From positions 744,001-808,000 of the forward strand of contig NW_026527291.1 in NCBI RefSeq assembly GCF_022682495.2: a DNA stretch of 64,000 bases. The letters are read 5' to 3'. Source of the stretch: Desmodus rotundus. Its lineage: Eukaryota; Chordata; Mammalia; Chiroptera; Phyllostomidae. Positions 22,803-36,450 of the stretch are shown piece after piece (positions within the stretch are counted from its first letter, which is position 1; each line of letters begins with the position of its first letter). The notes under the pieces were generated by a model. The model had not been told where the DNA came from. It was given only the letters and a program-made list of their open reading frames with translations, and made no database searches. The position numbers and the translations under genes were made by a program.

Positions 22803-23757
22803 GAGGTCACAGCAGTTTCACAGGGTCCCTGCGCACCTGTCCATGGAAACAGAAGCCCTCCCTGCCACTCAGAGGACCGTGCGATTTCCCCTAGGCCACA
22901 CTGCCCAGCAGGACTCTCAGCCCCGCACAGACAGTGTGCTAAGGACAGACTTGGATACCGGGGCCCTGGGCGGGGGATTTTCCATGGAACTCTCTAAGGG
23001 CCCGGTGCCCTGTGTCGCCCGGGAGTGCCCATGCCCTTCCTTGACCCCGCAGGACACTTGCCTCCAGCAATAAGCAGCCGTCTGCCTCCACGGGGCTCAA
23101 ACACCTGGGCCCGGTGTGCGGGAACCTGGCGTACGTGGAGGCAAACCCCCAGACCCCTCTGGCCCGAACCCACCACTGCGAAGATCCCCCTTTTCTTCCA
23201 TCCGTAAAGGGGCCCTCCCTGGGGAGTGGAGGAACACGGGGAGGCCCCCAGGAGATGGCTTTTCTCCGAGCCGCGGCTGGCTCCTTTCGGGCCCATACGT
23301 GGGCCGCGCGTGCGCACTCAGGCTCCCCACAACAGGCCTCCCTCGGGTCACGGGGCCCACCCTTGTGGTGTCTCCTGACCCACCCATGAGGGGTCAAGTG
23401 ACCCACGCCCGGGGGGTCTCGTGACCCACCCCTGAGGTGTCACGTGACCCACCCCTGGGGGGTCTCGTGACCCACCCTTGAGGGGTCACGTGACCCACCC
23501 CTGAGGGGTCACGTGACCCACACCTGCGGGGTCACGTGACCCACCCCTGGGGGGTCTCGTGACGCACCCCTGAGGGGTCACGTGACCCACCCCTGGGGGG
23601 TCTCGTGACGCACCCCTGAGGGGTCACGTGACCCACCCTTGAGGGGTTTCGTGACCCACCCTTTTGGTGTCACGTGACCCACCCTTTTGGGGTCTCGTGA
23701 CCCACTCTTGGGAAGTCACCTGTCCCACCCTGGAGGGGTCAGGTTACCCGACCTTGA
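22803..23757 (+). repeat. Hybrid unit H3 (955 bp)
   Basis: Alpha-M/beta-G fusion; minisatellite 23367-23757, 17 copies; diagnostic T at 23706 groups it with H1 and H2. Confidence 0.94.
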
Positions 23758-25278
23758 GAGGTCACAGCAGTTTCACAGGGTCCCTGCGCACCTGTCCATG
23801 GAAACAGAAGCCCTCCCTGCCACTCAGAGGACCGCGCGATTACCCCTAGGCCACACTGCCCAGCAGCACTCTCAGCCCCGCACAGACAGTGTGCTAAGGA
23901 CAGACTTGGATACCGGGGCCCTGGGCGGGGGATTTTCCATGGAACTCTCTAAGGGCCCGGTGCCCTGTGTCGCCCGGGAGTGCCCAAGCCCTTCCTTGAC
24001 CCCGCAGGACACTTGCATCCAGCAATAAGCAGCCGTCTGCCTCCACGGGGCTCAAACACCTGGGCCCGGTGTGCGGGAACCTGGCGTACGTGGAGGCAAA
24101 CCCCCAGACCCCTCTGGCCCGAACCCACCACTGCGAAGATCCCCCTTTTCTTCCATCCGTAAAGGGGCCCTCCCTGGGGAGTGGAGGAACATGGGGAGGC
24201 CCCCAGGAGATGGCTTTTCTCCGAGCCGCGGCTGGCTCGTTTCGGGCCTATACGTGGGCCGCGCATGCGCACTCAGGCTCCAAAGCACACGCCTTCCTCG
24301 GCTCACCTGACCCACCCTTTAGAGGTCACAGCAGTTCCACAGAGTCCCTGGGCACCAGTCCGTGGACACAGGAGCCCTCCCTGCCACCTAAAGGACCACG
24401 CGATTTCCGCTGGGGAACACTCCCCAGAAGCACTCCCAGCCTCGCACAGACACTGTGCGCAGGATAGACTTGTGGACCAGGGGCCTGGGGGGGGGAATTT
24501 TCCAGGGAACTCGCTAAAGGCCAGGTGCCCTCTGTCGCCCTGGGAGTGCCCACGCCATCCCTTAACCCTGCAGGACACTATCATCCAGCAATAAGCAGCC
24601 CTCTGCCTCCACGGGGCTCAAAAACCTGGGCCCGTTGTGCGAGCACCTGGCGTTCGTGCAGGCAAACCCGCAGACCCCTCTGGCCCGAACCCACCACTGC
24701 GAAGATCCCACTTTTCTTCCATCAGTAAAGGGGTCCTCCTTGAGGAGTGGAGGAACACGGGGAAGCCCCCAGGAGATGGCTTTTCTCCGAGCCGCGCCTG
24801 GCTCCTTTCGGGCCTATACGTGGGCCGCGCGTGCGCACTCAGGCTCCCCACAACAGGCCTCCCTCGGGTCACGGGGCCCACCCTTGAGGTGTCTCCTGAC
24901 CCACCCTTGAGGGGTCACGTGACCCACCCCCGGGGGGTCTCGTGACGCACCCCTGAGGGGTCACGTGACCCACCCCTGGGGGGTCTCGTGACCCACCCTT
25001 GAGGGGTCAGGTGACCCACCCCTGAGGGGTCATGTGACCCACACCTGCGGGGTCACGTGACCCAACCCTGGGGGGTCTCGTGACGCACCCCTGAGGGGTC
25101 ACGTGACCCACCCCTGGGGGGTCTCGTGACCCACCCCTGAGGGGTCACGTGACCCACCCTTGAGGGGTTTCGTGACCCACCCTTTTGGGGTCACGTGACC
25201 CACCCTTTTGGGGTCTCGTGGCCCAGCCTTGGGAGGTCACCTGTCCCACCCTGGAGGGGTCAGGTGACCCGCCCTTGA
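23758..25278 (+). repeat. Full unit U14 (1521 bp)
   Basis: Alpha standard 23758-24321; beta-A with S 5' end 24322-24887; minisatellite 24888-25278. It has 17 copies although its S-type siblings have 19 or 23. The block has TCAGGTGA and TCATGTGA copies as in U1, and a private TCTCGTGGCCCAGCC near 25220. Confidence 0.95.
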
Positions 25279-26799
25279 GAGGTCACAGCAGTTTCACAGG
25301 GTCCCTGCGCACCTGTCCATGGAAACAGAAGCCCTCCCTGCCACTCAGAGGACCGCGCGATTACCCCTAGGCCACACTGCCCAGCAGCACTCTCAGCCCC
25401 GCACAGACAGTGTGCTAAGGACAGACTTTGATACCGGGGCCCTGGGCGGGGGATTTTCCATGGAACTCTCTAAGGGCCCGGTGCCCTGTGTCGCCCGGGA
25501 GTGCCCAAGCCCTTCCTTGACCCCGCAGGACACTTGCATCCAGCAATAAGCAGCCGTCTGCCTCCACGGGGCTCAAACACCTGGGCCCGGTGTGCGGGAA
25601 CCTGGCGTACGTGGAGGCAAACCCCAGACCCCTCTGGCCCGAACCCACCACTGGGAAGATCCCCCTTTTCTTCCATCCGTAAAGGGGCCCTCCCTGGGGA
25701 GTGGAGGGACATGGGGAGGCCCCCAGGAGATGGCTTTTCTCCGAGCTGCGGCTGGCTCGTTTCGGGCCTATACGTGGGCCGCGCATGCGCACTCAGGCTC
25801 CCAAGCACACGCCTTCCTCGGCTCACCTGACCCATCCTTTAGAGGTCACAGCAGTTCCACAGGGTCCCTGGGCACCTGTCCGAGGACACAGGAGCCCTCC
25901 CTGTCACCTAAAGGACCACGCGATTTCCGCTGGGGAACACTCCCCAGAAGCACTCCCAGCCTCGCACAGACACTGTGCGCAGGATAGACTTGTGGACCAG
26001 GGGCCTGGGGGGGGGAATTTTCCAGGGAACTCTCTAAAGGCCAGGTGCCCTCTGTCGCCCTGGGAGTGCCCACGCCATCCCTTAACCCTGCAGGACACTA
26101 TCATCCAGCAATAAGCAGCCCTCTGCCTCCACGGGGCTCAAACACCTGGGGCCGTTGTGCGAGCACCTGGCGTTCGTGCAGGCAAACCCGCAGACCCCTC
26201 TGGCCCGAACCCACCACTGCGAAGATCCCACTTTTCTTCCATCCGTAAAGGGGTCCTCCTTGAGGAGTGGAGGAACACGGGGAGGCCCCCAGGAGATGGC
26301 TTTTCTCCGAGCCGCGGCTGGCTCCTTTCGGGCCCATACGTGGGCCGCGCGTGCGCACTCAGGCTCCCCACAACAGGCCTCCCTCGGGTCACGGGGCCCA
26401 CCCTTGTGGTGTCTCCTGACCCACCCATGAGGGGTCAAGTGACCCACGCCCGGGGGGTCTCGTGACCCACCCCTGAGGTGTCACGTGACCCACCCCTGGG
26501 GGGTCTCGTGACCCACCCTTGAGGGGTCACGTGACCCACCCCTGAGGGGTCACGTGACCCACACCTGCGGGGTCACGTGACCCACCCCTGGGGGGGTCTC
26601 GTGACGCACCCCTGAGGGGTCACGTGACCCACCCCTGGGGGGTCTCGTGACGCACACCTGAGGGGTCACGTGACCCACCCTTGAGGGGTTTCGTGACCCA
26701 CCCTTTTGGTGTCACGTGACCCACCCTTTTGGGGTCTCGTGACCCACCCTTGGGAAGTCACCTGTCCCACCCTGGAGGGGTCAGGTTACCCGACCTTGA
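25279..26799 (+). repeat. Full unit U15 (1521 bp)
   Basis: Alpha-L 25279-25841; beta L/G 25842-26407; minisatellite 26408-26799, 17 copies plus one extra G near 26595. A private CGCACACCTGAG occurs near 26652. Confidence 0.95.
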
Positions 26800-28366
26800 G
26801 AGGTCACAGCAGTTTCACAGGGTCCCTGCGCACCTGTCCATGGAAACAGAAGCCCTCCCTGCCACTCAGAGGACCGCGCGATTACCCCTAGGCCACACTG
26901 CCCAGCAGCACTCTCAGCCCCGCACAGACAGTGTGCTAAGGACAGACTTGGATACCGGGGCCCTGGGCGGGGGATTTTCCATGGAACTCTCTAAGGGCCC
27001 GGTGCCCTGTGTCGCCCGGGAGTGCCCAAGCCCTTCCTTGACCCCGCAGGACACTTGCATCCAGCAATAAGCAGCCGTCTGCCTCCACGGGGCTCAAACA
27101 CCTGGGCCCGGTGTGCGGGAACCTGGCGTACGTGGAGGCAAACCCCCAGACCCCTCTGGCCCGAACCCACCACTGCGAAGATCCCCCTTTTCTTCCATCC
27201 GTAAAGGGGCCCTCCCTGGGGAGTGGAGGAACATGGGGAGGCCCCCAGGAGATGGCTTTTCTCCGAGCCGCGGCTGGCTCGTTTCGGGCCTATACGTGGG
27301 CCGCGCATGCGCACTCAGGCTCCAAAGCACACGCCTTCCTCGGCTCACCTGACCCACCCTTTAGAGGTCACAGCAGTTCCACAGAGTCCCTGGGCACCAG
27401 TCCGTGGACACAGGAGCCCTCCCTGCCACCTAAAGGACCACGCGATTTCCGCTGGGGAACACTCCCCAGAAGCACTCCCAGCCTCGCACAGACACTGTGC
27501 GCAGGATAGACTTGTGGACCAGGGGCCTGGGGGGGGGAATTTTCCAGGGAACTCGCTAAAGGCCAGGTGCCCTCTGTCGCCCTGGGAGTGCCCACGCCAT
27601 CCCTTAACCCTGCAGGACACTATCATCCAGCAATAAGCAGCCCTCTGCCTCCACGGGGCTCAAAAACCTGGGCCCGTTGTGCGAGCACCTGGCGTTCGTG
27701 CAGGCAAACCCGCAGACCCCTCTGGCCCGAACCCACCACTGCGAAGATCCCACTTTTCTTCCATCAGTAAAGGGGTCCTCCTTGAGGAGTGGAGGAACAC
27801 GGGGAAGCCCCCAGGAGATGGCTTTTCTCCGAGCCGCGCCTGGCTCCTTTCGGGCCTATACGTGGGCCGCGCGTGCGCAATCAGGCTCCCCACAACAGGC
27901 CTCCCTCGGGTCACGGGGCCCACCCTTGAGGTGTCTCCTGACCCACCCTTGAGGGGTCACGTGACCCACCCCCGGGGGGTCTCGTGACGCACCCCTGAGG
28001 GGTCACGTGACCCACCCCTGGGGGGTCTCGTGACCCACACTTGAGGGGTCACGTGACCCAACCCTGGGGGGTCTCGTGACGCACCCCTGAGGGGTCACGT
28101 GACCCACCCCTGAGGGGTCACGTGACCCACACCTGCGGGGTCACGTGACCCAACCCTGGGGGGTCTCGTGACGCACCCCTGAGGGGTCACGTGACCCACC
28201 CCTGGGGGGTCTCGTGACCCACCCCTGAGGGGTCACGTGACCCACCCTTGAGGGGTTTCGTGACCCACCCTTTTGGGGTCACGTGACCCACCCTTTTGGG
28301 GTCTCGTGACCCAGCCTTGGGAGGTCACCTGTCCCACCCTGGAGGGGTCAGGTGACCCGCCCTTGA
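26800..28366 (+). repeat. Full unit U16 (1567 bp)
   Basis: Alpha standard 26800-27363; beta-A/S 27364-27929; minisatellite 27930-28366, 19 copies. Confidence 0.95.
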
Positions 28367-29933
28367 GAGGTCACAGCAGTTTCACAGGGTCCCTGCGCAC
28401 CTGTCCATGGAAACAGAAGCCCTCCCTGCCACTCAGAGGACCGTGCGATTTCCCCTAGGCCACACTGCCCAGCAGGACTCTCAGCCCCGCACAGACAGTG
28501 TGCTAAGGACAGACTTGGATACCGGGGCCCTGGGCGGGGGATTTTCCATGGAACTCTCTAAGGGCCCGGTGCCCTGTGTCGCCCGGGAGTGCCCATGCCC
28601 TTCCTTGACCCCGCAGGACACTTGCCTCCAGCAATAAGCAGCCGTCTGCCTCCACGGGGCTCAAACACCTGGGCCCGGTGTGCGGGAACCTGGCGTACGT
28701 GGAGGCAAACCCCCAGACACCTCTGGCCCGAACCCACCACTGCGAAGATCCCCCTTTTCTTCCATCCGTAAAGGGGCCCTCCCTGGGGAGTGGAGGAACA
28801 TGGGGAGGCCCCCAGGAGATGGCTTTTCTCCGAGCCGCGGCTGGCTCGTTTCGGGCCTATACGTGGGCCGCGCATGCGCACTCAGGCTCCAAAGCACACG
28901 CCTTCCTCGGCTCACCTGACCCACCCTTTAGAGGTCACAGCAGTTCCACAGGGTCCCTGGGCACCAGTCCGTGGACACAGGAGCCCTCCCTGCCACCTAA
29001 AGGACCACGCGATTTCCGCTGGGGAACACTCCCCAGAAGCACTCCCAGCCTCGCACAGACACTGTGCGCAGGATAGACTTGTGGACCAGGGGCCTGGGGG
29101 GGGGAATTTTCCAGGGAACTCGCTAAAGGCCAGGTGCCCTCTGTCGCCCTGGGAGTGCCCACGCCATCCCTTAACCCTGCAGGACACTATCATCCAGCAA
29201 TAAGCAGCCCTCTGCCTCCACGGGGCTCAAAAACCTGGGCCCGTTGTGCGAGCACCTGGCGTTCGTGCAGGCAAACCCGCAGACCCCTCTGGCCCGAACC
29301 CACCACTGCGAAGATCCCACTTTTCTTCCATCAGTAAAGGGGTCCTCCTTGAGGAGTGGAGGAACACGGGGAAGCCCCCAGGAGATGGCTTTTCTCCGAG
29401 CCGCGCCTGGCTCCTTTCGGGCCTATACGTGGGCCGCGCGTGCGCACTCAGGCTCCCCACAACAGGCCTCCCTCGGGTCACGGGGCCCACCCTTGAGGTG
29501 TCTCCTGACCCACCCTTGAGGGGTCACGTGACCCACCCCCGGGGGGTCTCGTGACGCACCCCTGAGGGGTCACGTGACCCACCCCTGGGGGGTCTCGTGA
29601 CCCACACTTGAGGGGTCACGTGACCCAACCCTGGGGGGTCTCGTGACGCACCCCTGAGGGGTCACGTGACCCACCCCTGAGGGGTCACGTGACCCACACC
29701 TGCGGGGTCACGTGACCCAACCCTGGGGGGTCTCGTGACGCACCCCTGAGGGGTCACGTGACCCACCCCTGGGGGGTCTCGTGACCCACCCCTGAGGGGT
29801 CACGTGACCCACCCTTGAGGGGTTTCGTGACCCACCCTTTTGGGGTCACGTGACCCACCCTTTTGGGGTCTCGTGACCCAGCCTTGGGAGGTCACCTGTC
29901 CCACCCTGGAGGGGTCAGGTGACCCGCCCTTGA
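28367..29933 (+). repeat. Full unit U17 (1567 bp)
   Basis: Alpha-M with CAGACACCTC 28367-28930; beta-A 28931-29496; minisatellite 29497-29933, 19 copies. This beta keeps GCGCACTCAGG. Confidence 0.95.
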
Positions 29934-30887
29934 GAGGTCACAGCAGTTTCACAGGGTCCCTGCGCACCTGTCCATGGAAACAGAAGCCCTCCCTGCCACT
30001 CAGAGGACCGTGCGATTTCCCCTAGGCCACACTGCCCAGCAGGACTCTCAGCCCCGCACAGACAGTGTGCTAAGGACAGACTTGGATACCGGGGCCCTGG
30101 GCGGGGGATTTTCCATGGAACTCTCTAAGGGCCCGGTGCCCTGTGTCGCCCGGGAGTGCCCATGCCCTTCCTTGACCCCGCAGGACACTTGCCTCCAGCA
30201 ATAAGCAGCCGTCTGCCTCCACGGGGCTCAAACACCTGGGCCCGGTGTGCGGGAACCTGGCGTACGTGGAGGCAAACCCCCAGACCCCTCTGGCCCGAAC
30301 CCACCACTGCGAAGATCCCCCTTTTCTTCCATCCGTAAAGGGGCCCTCCCTGGGGAGTGGAGGAACACGGGGAGGCCCCCAGGAGATGGCTTTTCTCCGA
30401 GCCTCGGCTGGCTCCTTTCGGGCCCATACGTGGGCCGCGCGTGCGCACTCAGGGCCCCACAACAGGCCTCCCTCGGGTCACGGGGCCCACCCTTGTGGTG
30501 TCTCCTGACCCACCCATGAGGGGTCAAGTGACCCACGCCCGGGGGGTCTCGTGACCCACCCCTGAGGTGTCACGTGACCCACCCCTGGGGGGTCTCGTGA
30601 CCCACCCTTGAGGGGTCACGTGACCCACCCCTGAGGGGTCACGTGACCCACACCTGCGGGGTCACGTGACCCACCCCTGGGGGGTCTCGTGACGCACCCC
30701 TGAGGGGTCACGTGACCCACCCCTGGGGGGTCTCGTGACGCACCCCTGAGGGGTCACGTGACCCACCCTTGAGGGGTTTCGTGACCCACCCTTTTGGTGT
30801 CACGTGACCCACCCTTTTGGGGTCTCGTGACCCACCCTTGGGAAGTCACCTGTCCCACCCTGGAGGGGTCAGGTTACCCGACCTTGA
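29934..30887 (+). repeat. Hybrid unit H4 (954 bp)
   Basis: Alpha-M/beta-G fusion with private changes: GAGCCTCGGCTGG near 30405 and CTCAGGGCCCCAC near 30450 (one base shorter). Minisatellite 30497-30887, 17 copies. Confidence 0.94.
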
Positions 30888-32408
30888 GAGGTCACAGCAG
30901 TTTCACAGGGTCCCTGCGCACCTGTCCATGGAAACAGAAGCCCTCCCTGCCACTCAGAGGACCGCGCGATTACCCCTAGGCCACACTGCCCAGCAGCACT
31001 CTCAGCCCCGCACAGACAGTGTGCTAAGGACAGACTTTGATACCGGGGCCCTGGGCGGGGGATTTTCCATGGAACTCTCTAAGGGCCCGGTGCCCTGTGT
31101 CGCCCGGGAGTGCCCAAGCCCTTCCTTGACCCCGCAGGACACTTGCATCCAGCAATAAGCAGCCGTCTGCCTCCACGGGGCTCAAACACCTGGGCCCGGT
31201 GTGCGGGAACCTGGCGTACGTGGAGGCAAACCCCCAGACCCCTCTGGCCCGAACCCACCACTGCGAAGATCCCCCTTTTCTTCCATCCGTAAAGGGGCCC
31301 TCCCTGGGGAGTGGAGGAACATGGGGAGGCCCCCAGGAGATGGCTTTTCTCCGAGCCGCGGCTGGCTCGTCTCGGGCCTATACGTGGGCCGAGCATGCGC
31401 ACTCAGGCTCCAAAGCACACGCCTTCCTCGGCTCACCTGACCCACCCTTTAGAGGTCACAGCAGTTCCACAGGGTCCCTGGGCACCAGTCCGTGGACACA
31501 GGAGCCCTCCCTGCCACCTAAAGGACCACGCGATTTCCGCTGGGGAACACTCCCCAGAAGCACTCCCAGCCTCGCACAGACACTGTGCGCAGGATAGACT
31601 TGTGGACCAGGGGCCTGGGGGGGTGAATTTTCCAGGGAACTCGCTAAAGGCCAGGTGCCCTCTGTCGCCCTGGGAGTGCCCACGCCATCCCTTAACCCTG
31701 CAGGACACTATCATCCAGCAATAAGCAGCCCTCTGCCTCCACGGGGCTCAAACACCTGGGGCCGTTGTGCGAGCACCTGGCGTTCGTGCAGGCAAACCCG
31801 CAGACCCCTCTGGCCCGAACCCACCACTGCGAAGATCCCACTTTTCTTCCATCCGTAAAGGGGTCCTCCTTGAGGAGTGGAGGAACACGGGGAGGCCCCC
31901 AGGAGATGGCTTTTCTCCGAGCCGCGGCTGGCTCCTTTCGGGCCCATACGTGGGCCGCGCGTGCGCACTCAGGCTCCCCACAACAGGCCTCCCTCGGGTC
32001 ACGGGGCCCACCCTTGTGGTGTCTCCTGACCCACCCATGAGGGGTCAAGTGACCCACGCCCGGGGGGTCTCGTGACCCACCCCTGAGGTGTCACGTGACC
32101 CACCCCTGGGGGGTCTCGTGACCCACCCTTGAGGGGTCACGTGACCCACCCCTGAGGGGTCACGTGACCCACACCTGCGGGGTCACGTGACCCACCCCTG
32201 GGGGGTCTCGTGACGCACCCCTGAGGGGTCACGTGACCCACCCCTGGGGGGTCTCGTGACGCACCCCTGAGGGGTCACGTGACCCACCCTTGAGGGGTTT
32301 CGTGACCCACCCTTTTGAGGTCACGTGACCCACCCTTTTGGGGTCTCGTGACCCACCCTTGGGAAGTCACCTGTCCCACCCTGGAGGGGTCAGGTTACCC
32401 GACCTTGG
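30888..32408 (+). repeat. Full unit U18 (1521 bp), rich in private variants
   Basis: Alpha 30888-31451 has GCTCGTCTCGGG near 31371 and GCCGAGCATGCG near 31391, which destroys its NRF1 match. Beta-G 31452-32017 has GGGGTGAATTTTCC near 31624. Minisatellite 32018-32408, 17 copies, with CTTTTGAGGTCACG near 32319 and CTTGGGAGGTC near 32406. Confidence 0.95.
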
Positions 32409-33928
32409 GAGGTCACAGCAGTTTCACAGGGTCCCTGCGCACCTGTCCATGGAAACAGAAGCCCTCCCTGCCACTCAGAGGACCGCGCGATTACCCCTAG
32501 GCCACACTGCCCAGCAGCACTCTCAGCCCCGCACAGACAGTGTGCTAAGGACAGACTTTGATACCGGGGCCCTGGGCGGGGGATTTTCCATGGAACTCTC
32601 TAAGGGCCCGGTGCCCTGTGTCGCCCGGGAGTGCCCAAGCCCTTCCTTGACCCCGCAGGACACTTGCATCCAGCAATAAGCAGCCGTCTGCCTCCACGGG
32701 GCTCAAACACCTGGGCCCGGTGTGCGGGAACCTGGCGTACGTGGAGGCAAACCCCAGACCCCTCTGGCCCGAACCCACCACTGGGAAGATCCCCCTTTTC
32801 TTCCATCCGTAAAGGGGCCCTCCCTGGGGAGTGGAGGGACATGGGGAGGCCCCCAGGAGATGGCTTTTCTCCGAGCTGCGGCTGGCTCGTTTCGGGCCTA
32901 TACGTGGGCCGCGCATGCGCACTCAGGCTCCCAAGCACACGCCTTCCTCGGCTCACCTGACCCATCCTTTAGAGGTCACAGCAGTTCCACAGGGTCCCTG
33001 GGCACCTGTCCGAGGACACAGGAGCCCTCCCTGTCACCTAAAGGACCACGCGATTTCCGCTGGGGAACACTCCCCAGAAGCACTCCCAGCCTCGCACAGA
33101 CACTGTGCGCAGGATAGACTTGTGGACCAGGGGCCTGGGGGGGGGAATTTTCCAGGGAACTCTCTAAAGGCCAGGTGCCCTCTGTCGCCCTGGGAGTGCC
33201 CACGCCATCCCTTAACCCTGCAGGACACTATCATCCAGCAATAAGCAGCCCTCTGCCTCCACGGGGCTCAAACACCTGGGGCCGTTGTGCGAGCACCTGG
33301 CGTTCGTGCAGGCAAACCCGCAGACCCCTCTGGCCCGAACCCACCACTGCGAAGATCCCACTTTTCTTCCATCCGTAAAGGGGTCCTCCTTGAGGAGTGG
33401 AGGAACACGGGGAGGCCCCCAGGAGATGGCTTTTCTCCGAGCCGCGGCTGGCTCCTTTCGGGCCCATACGTGGGCCGCGCGTGCGCACTCAGGCTCCCCA
33501 CAACAGGCCTCCCTCGGGTCACGGGGCCCACCCTTGTGGTGTCTCCTGACCCACCCATGAGGGGTCAAGTGACCCACGCCCGGGGGGTCTCGTGACCCAC
33601 CCCTGAGGTGTCACGTGACCCACCCCTGGGGGGTCTCGTGACCCACCCTTGAGGGGTCACGTGACCCACCCCTGAGGGGTCACGTGACCCACACCTGCGG
33701 GGTCACGTGACCCACCCCTGGGGGGTCTCGTGACGCACCCCTGAGGGGTCACGTGACCCACCCCTGGGGGGTCTCGTGACGCACCCCTGAGGGGTCACGT
33801 GACCCACCCTTGAGGGGTTTCGTGACCCACCCTTTTGGTGTCACGTGACCCACCCTTTTGGGGTCTCGTGACCCACCCTTGGGAAGTCACCTGTCCCACC
33901 CTGGAGGGGTCAGGTTACCCGACCTTGA
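32409..33928 (+). repeat. Full unit U19 (1520 bp)
   Basis: Alpha-L 32409-32971; beta L/G 32972-33537; minisatellite 33538-33928, 17 copies. It is the last alpha-L unit; none occurs to its right in this window. Confidence 0.95.
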
Positions 33929-35495
33929 GAGGTCACAGCAGTTTCACAGGGTCCCTGCGCACCTGTCCATGGAAACAGAAGCCCTCCCTGCCACTCAGAG
34001 GACCGCGCGATTACCCCTAGGCCACACTGCCCAGCAGCACTCTCAGCCCCGCACAGACAGTGTGCTAAGGACAGACTTGGATACCGGGGCCCTGGGCGGG
34101 GGATTTTCCATGGAACTCTCTAAGGGCCCGGTGCCCTGTGTCGCCCGGGAGTGCCCAAGCCCTTCCTTGACCCCGCAGGACACTTGCATCCAGCAATAAG
34201 CAGCCGTCTGCCTCCACGGGGCTCAAACACCTGGGCCCGGTGTGCGGGAACCTGGCGTACGTGGAGGCAAACCCCCAGACCCCTCTGGCCCGAACCCACC
34301 ACTGCGAAGATCCCCCTTTTCTTCCATCCGTAAAGGGGCCCTCCCTGGGGAGTGGAGGAACATGGGGAGGCCCCCAGGAGATGGCTTTTCTCCGAGCCGC
34401 GGCTGGCTCGTTTCGGGCCTATACGTGGGCCGCGCATGCGCACTCAGGCTCCAAAGCACACGCCTTCCTCGGCTCACCTGACCCACCCTTTAGAGGTCAC
34501 AGCAGTTCCACAGAGTCCCTGGGCACCAGTCCGTGGACACAGGAGCCCTCCCTGCCACCTAAAGGACCACGCGATTTCCGCTGGGGAACACTCCCCAGAA
34601 GCACTCCCAGCCTCGCACAGACACTGTGCGCAGGATAGACTTGTGGACCAGGGGCCTGGGGGGGGGAATTTTCCAGGGAACTCGCTAAAGGCCAGGTGCC
34701 CTCTGTCGCCCTGGGAGTGCCCACGCCATCCCTTAACCCTGCAGGACACTATCATCCAGCAATAAGCAGCCCTCTGCCTCCACGGGGCTCAAAAACCTGG
34801 GCCCGTTGTGCGAGCACCTGGCGTTCGTGCAGGCAAACCCGCAGACCCCTCTGGCCCGAACCCACCACTGCGAAGATCCCACTTTTCTTCCATCAGTAAA
34901 GGGGTCCTCCTTGAGGAGTGGAGGAACACGGGGAAGCCCCCAGGAGATGGCTTTTCTCCGAGCCGCGCCTGGCTCCTTTCGGGCCTATACGTGGGCCGCG
35001 CGTGCGCAATCAGGCTCCCCACAACAGGCCTCCCTCGGGTCACGGGGCCCACCCTTGAGGTGTCTCCTGACCCACCCTTGAGGGGTCACGTGACCCACCC
35101 CCGGGGGGTCTCGTGACGCACCCCTGAGGGGTCACGTGACCCACCCCTGGGGGGTCTCGTGACCCACACTTGAGGGGTCACGTGACCCAACCCTGGGGGG
35201 TCTCGTGACGCACCCCTGAGGGGTCACGTGACCCACCCCTGAGGGGTCACGTGACCCACACCTGCGGGGTCACGTGACCCAACCCTGGGGGGTCTCGTGA
35301 CGCACCCCTGAGGGGTCACGTGACCCACCCCTGGGGGGTCTCGTGACCCACCCCTGAGGGGTCACGTGACCCACCCTTGAGGGGTTTCGTGACCCACCCT
35401 TTTGGGGTCACGTGACCCACCCTTTTGGGGTCTCGTGACCCAGCCTTGGGAGGTCACCTGTCCCACCCTGGAGGGGTCAGGTGACCCGCCCTTGA
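33929..35495 (+). repeat. Full unit U20 (1567 bp)
   Basis: Alpha standard 33929-34492; beta-A/S 34493-35058; minisatellite 35059-35495, 19 copies. Confidence 0.95.
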
Positions 35496-36450
35496 GAGGT
35501 CACAGCAGTTTCACAGGGTCCCTGCGCACCTGTCCATGGAAACAGAAGCCCTCCCTGCCACTCAGAGGACCGTGCGATTTCCCCTAGGCCACACTGCCCA
35601 GCAGGACTCTCAGCCCCGCACAGACAGTGTGCTAAGGACAGACTTGGATACCGGGGCCCTGGGCGGGGGATTTTCCATGGAACTCTCTAAGGGCCCGGTG
35701 CCCTGTGTCGCCCGGGAGTGCCCATGCCCTTCCTTGACCCCGCAGGACACTTGCCTCCAGCAATAAGCAGCCGTCTGCCTCCACGGGGCTCAAACACCTG
35801 GGCCCGGTGTGCGGGAACCTGGCGTACGTGGAGGCAAACCCCCAGACCCCTCTGGCCCGAACCCACCACTGCGAAGATCCCCCTTTTCTTCCATCCGTAA
35901 AGGGGCCCTCCCTGGGGAGTGGAGGAACACGGGGAGGCCCCCAGGAGATGGCTTTTCTCCGAGCCGCGGCTGGCTCCTTTCGGGCCCATACGTGGGCCGC
36001 GCGTGCGCACTCAGGCTCCCCACAACAGGCCTCCCTCGGGTCACGGGGCCCACCCTTGTGGTGTCTCCTGACCCACCCATGAGGGGTCAAGTGACCCACG
36101 CCCGGGGGGTCTCGTGACCCACCCCTGAGGTGTCACGTGACCCACCCCTGGGGGGTCTCGTGACCCACCCTTGAGGGGTCACGTGACCCACCCCTGAGGG
36201 GTCACGTGACCCACACCTGCGGGGTCACGTGACCCACCCCTGGGGGGTCTCGTGACGCACCCCTGAGGGGTCACGTGACCCACCCCTGGGGGGTCTCGTG
36301 ACGCACCCCTGAGGGGTCACGTGACCCACCCTTGAGGGGTTTCGTGACCCACCCTTTTGGTGTCACGTGACCCACCCTTTTGGGGTCTCGTGACCCACCC
36401 TTGGGAAGTCACCTGTCCCACCCTGGAGGGGTCAGGTTACCCGACCTTGA
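35496..36450 (+). repeat. Hybrid unit H5 (955 bp)
   Basis: Alpha-M/beta-G fusion; minisatellite 36060-36450, 17 copies. Confidence 0.94.
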
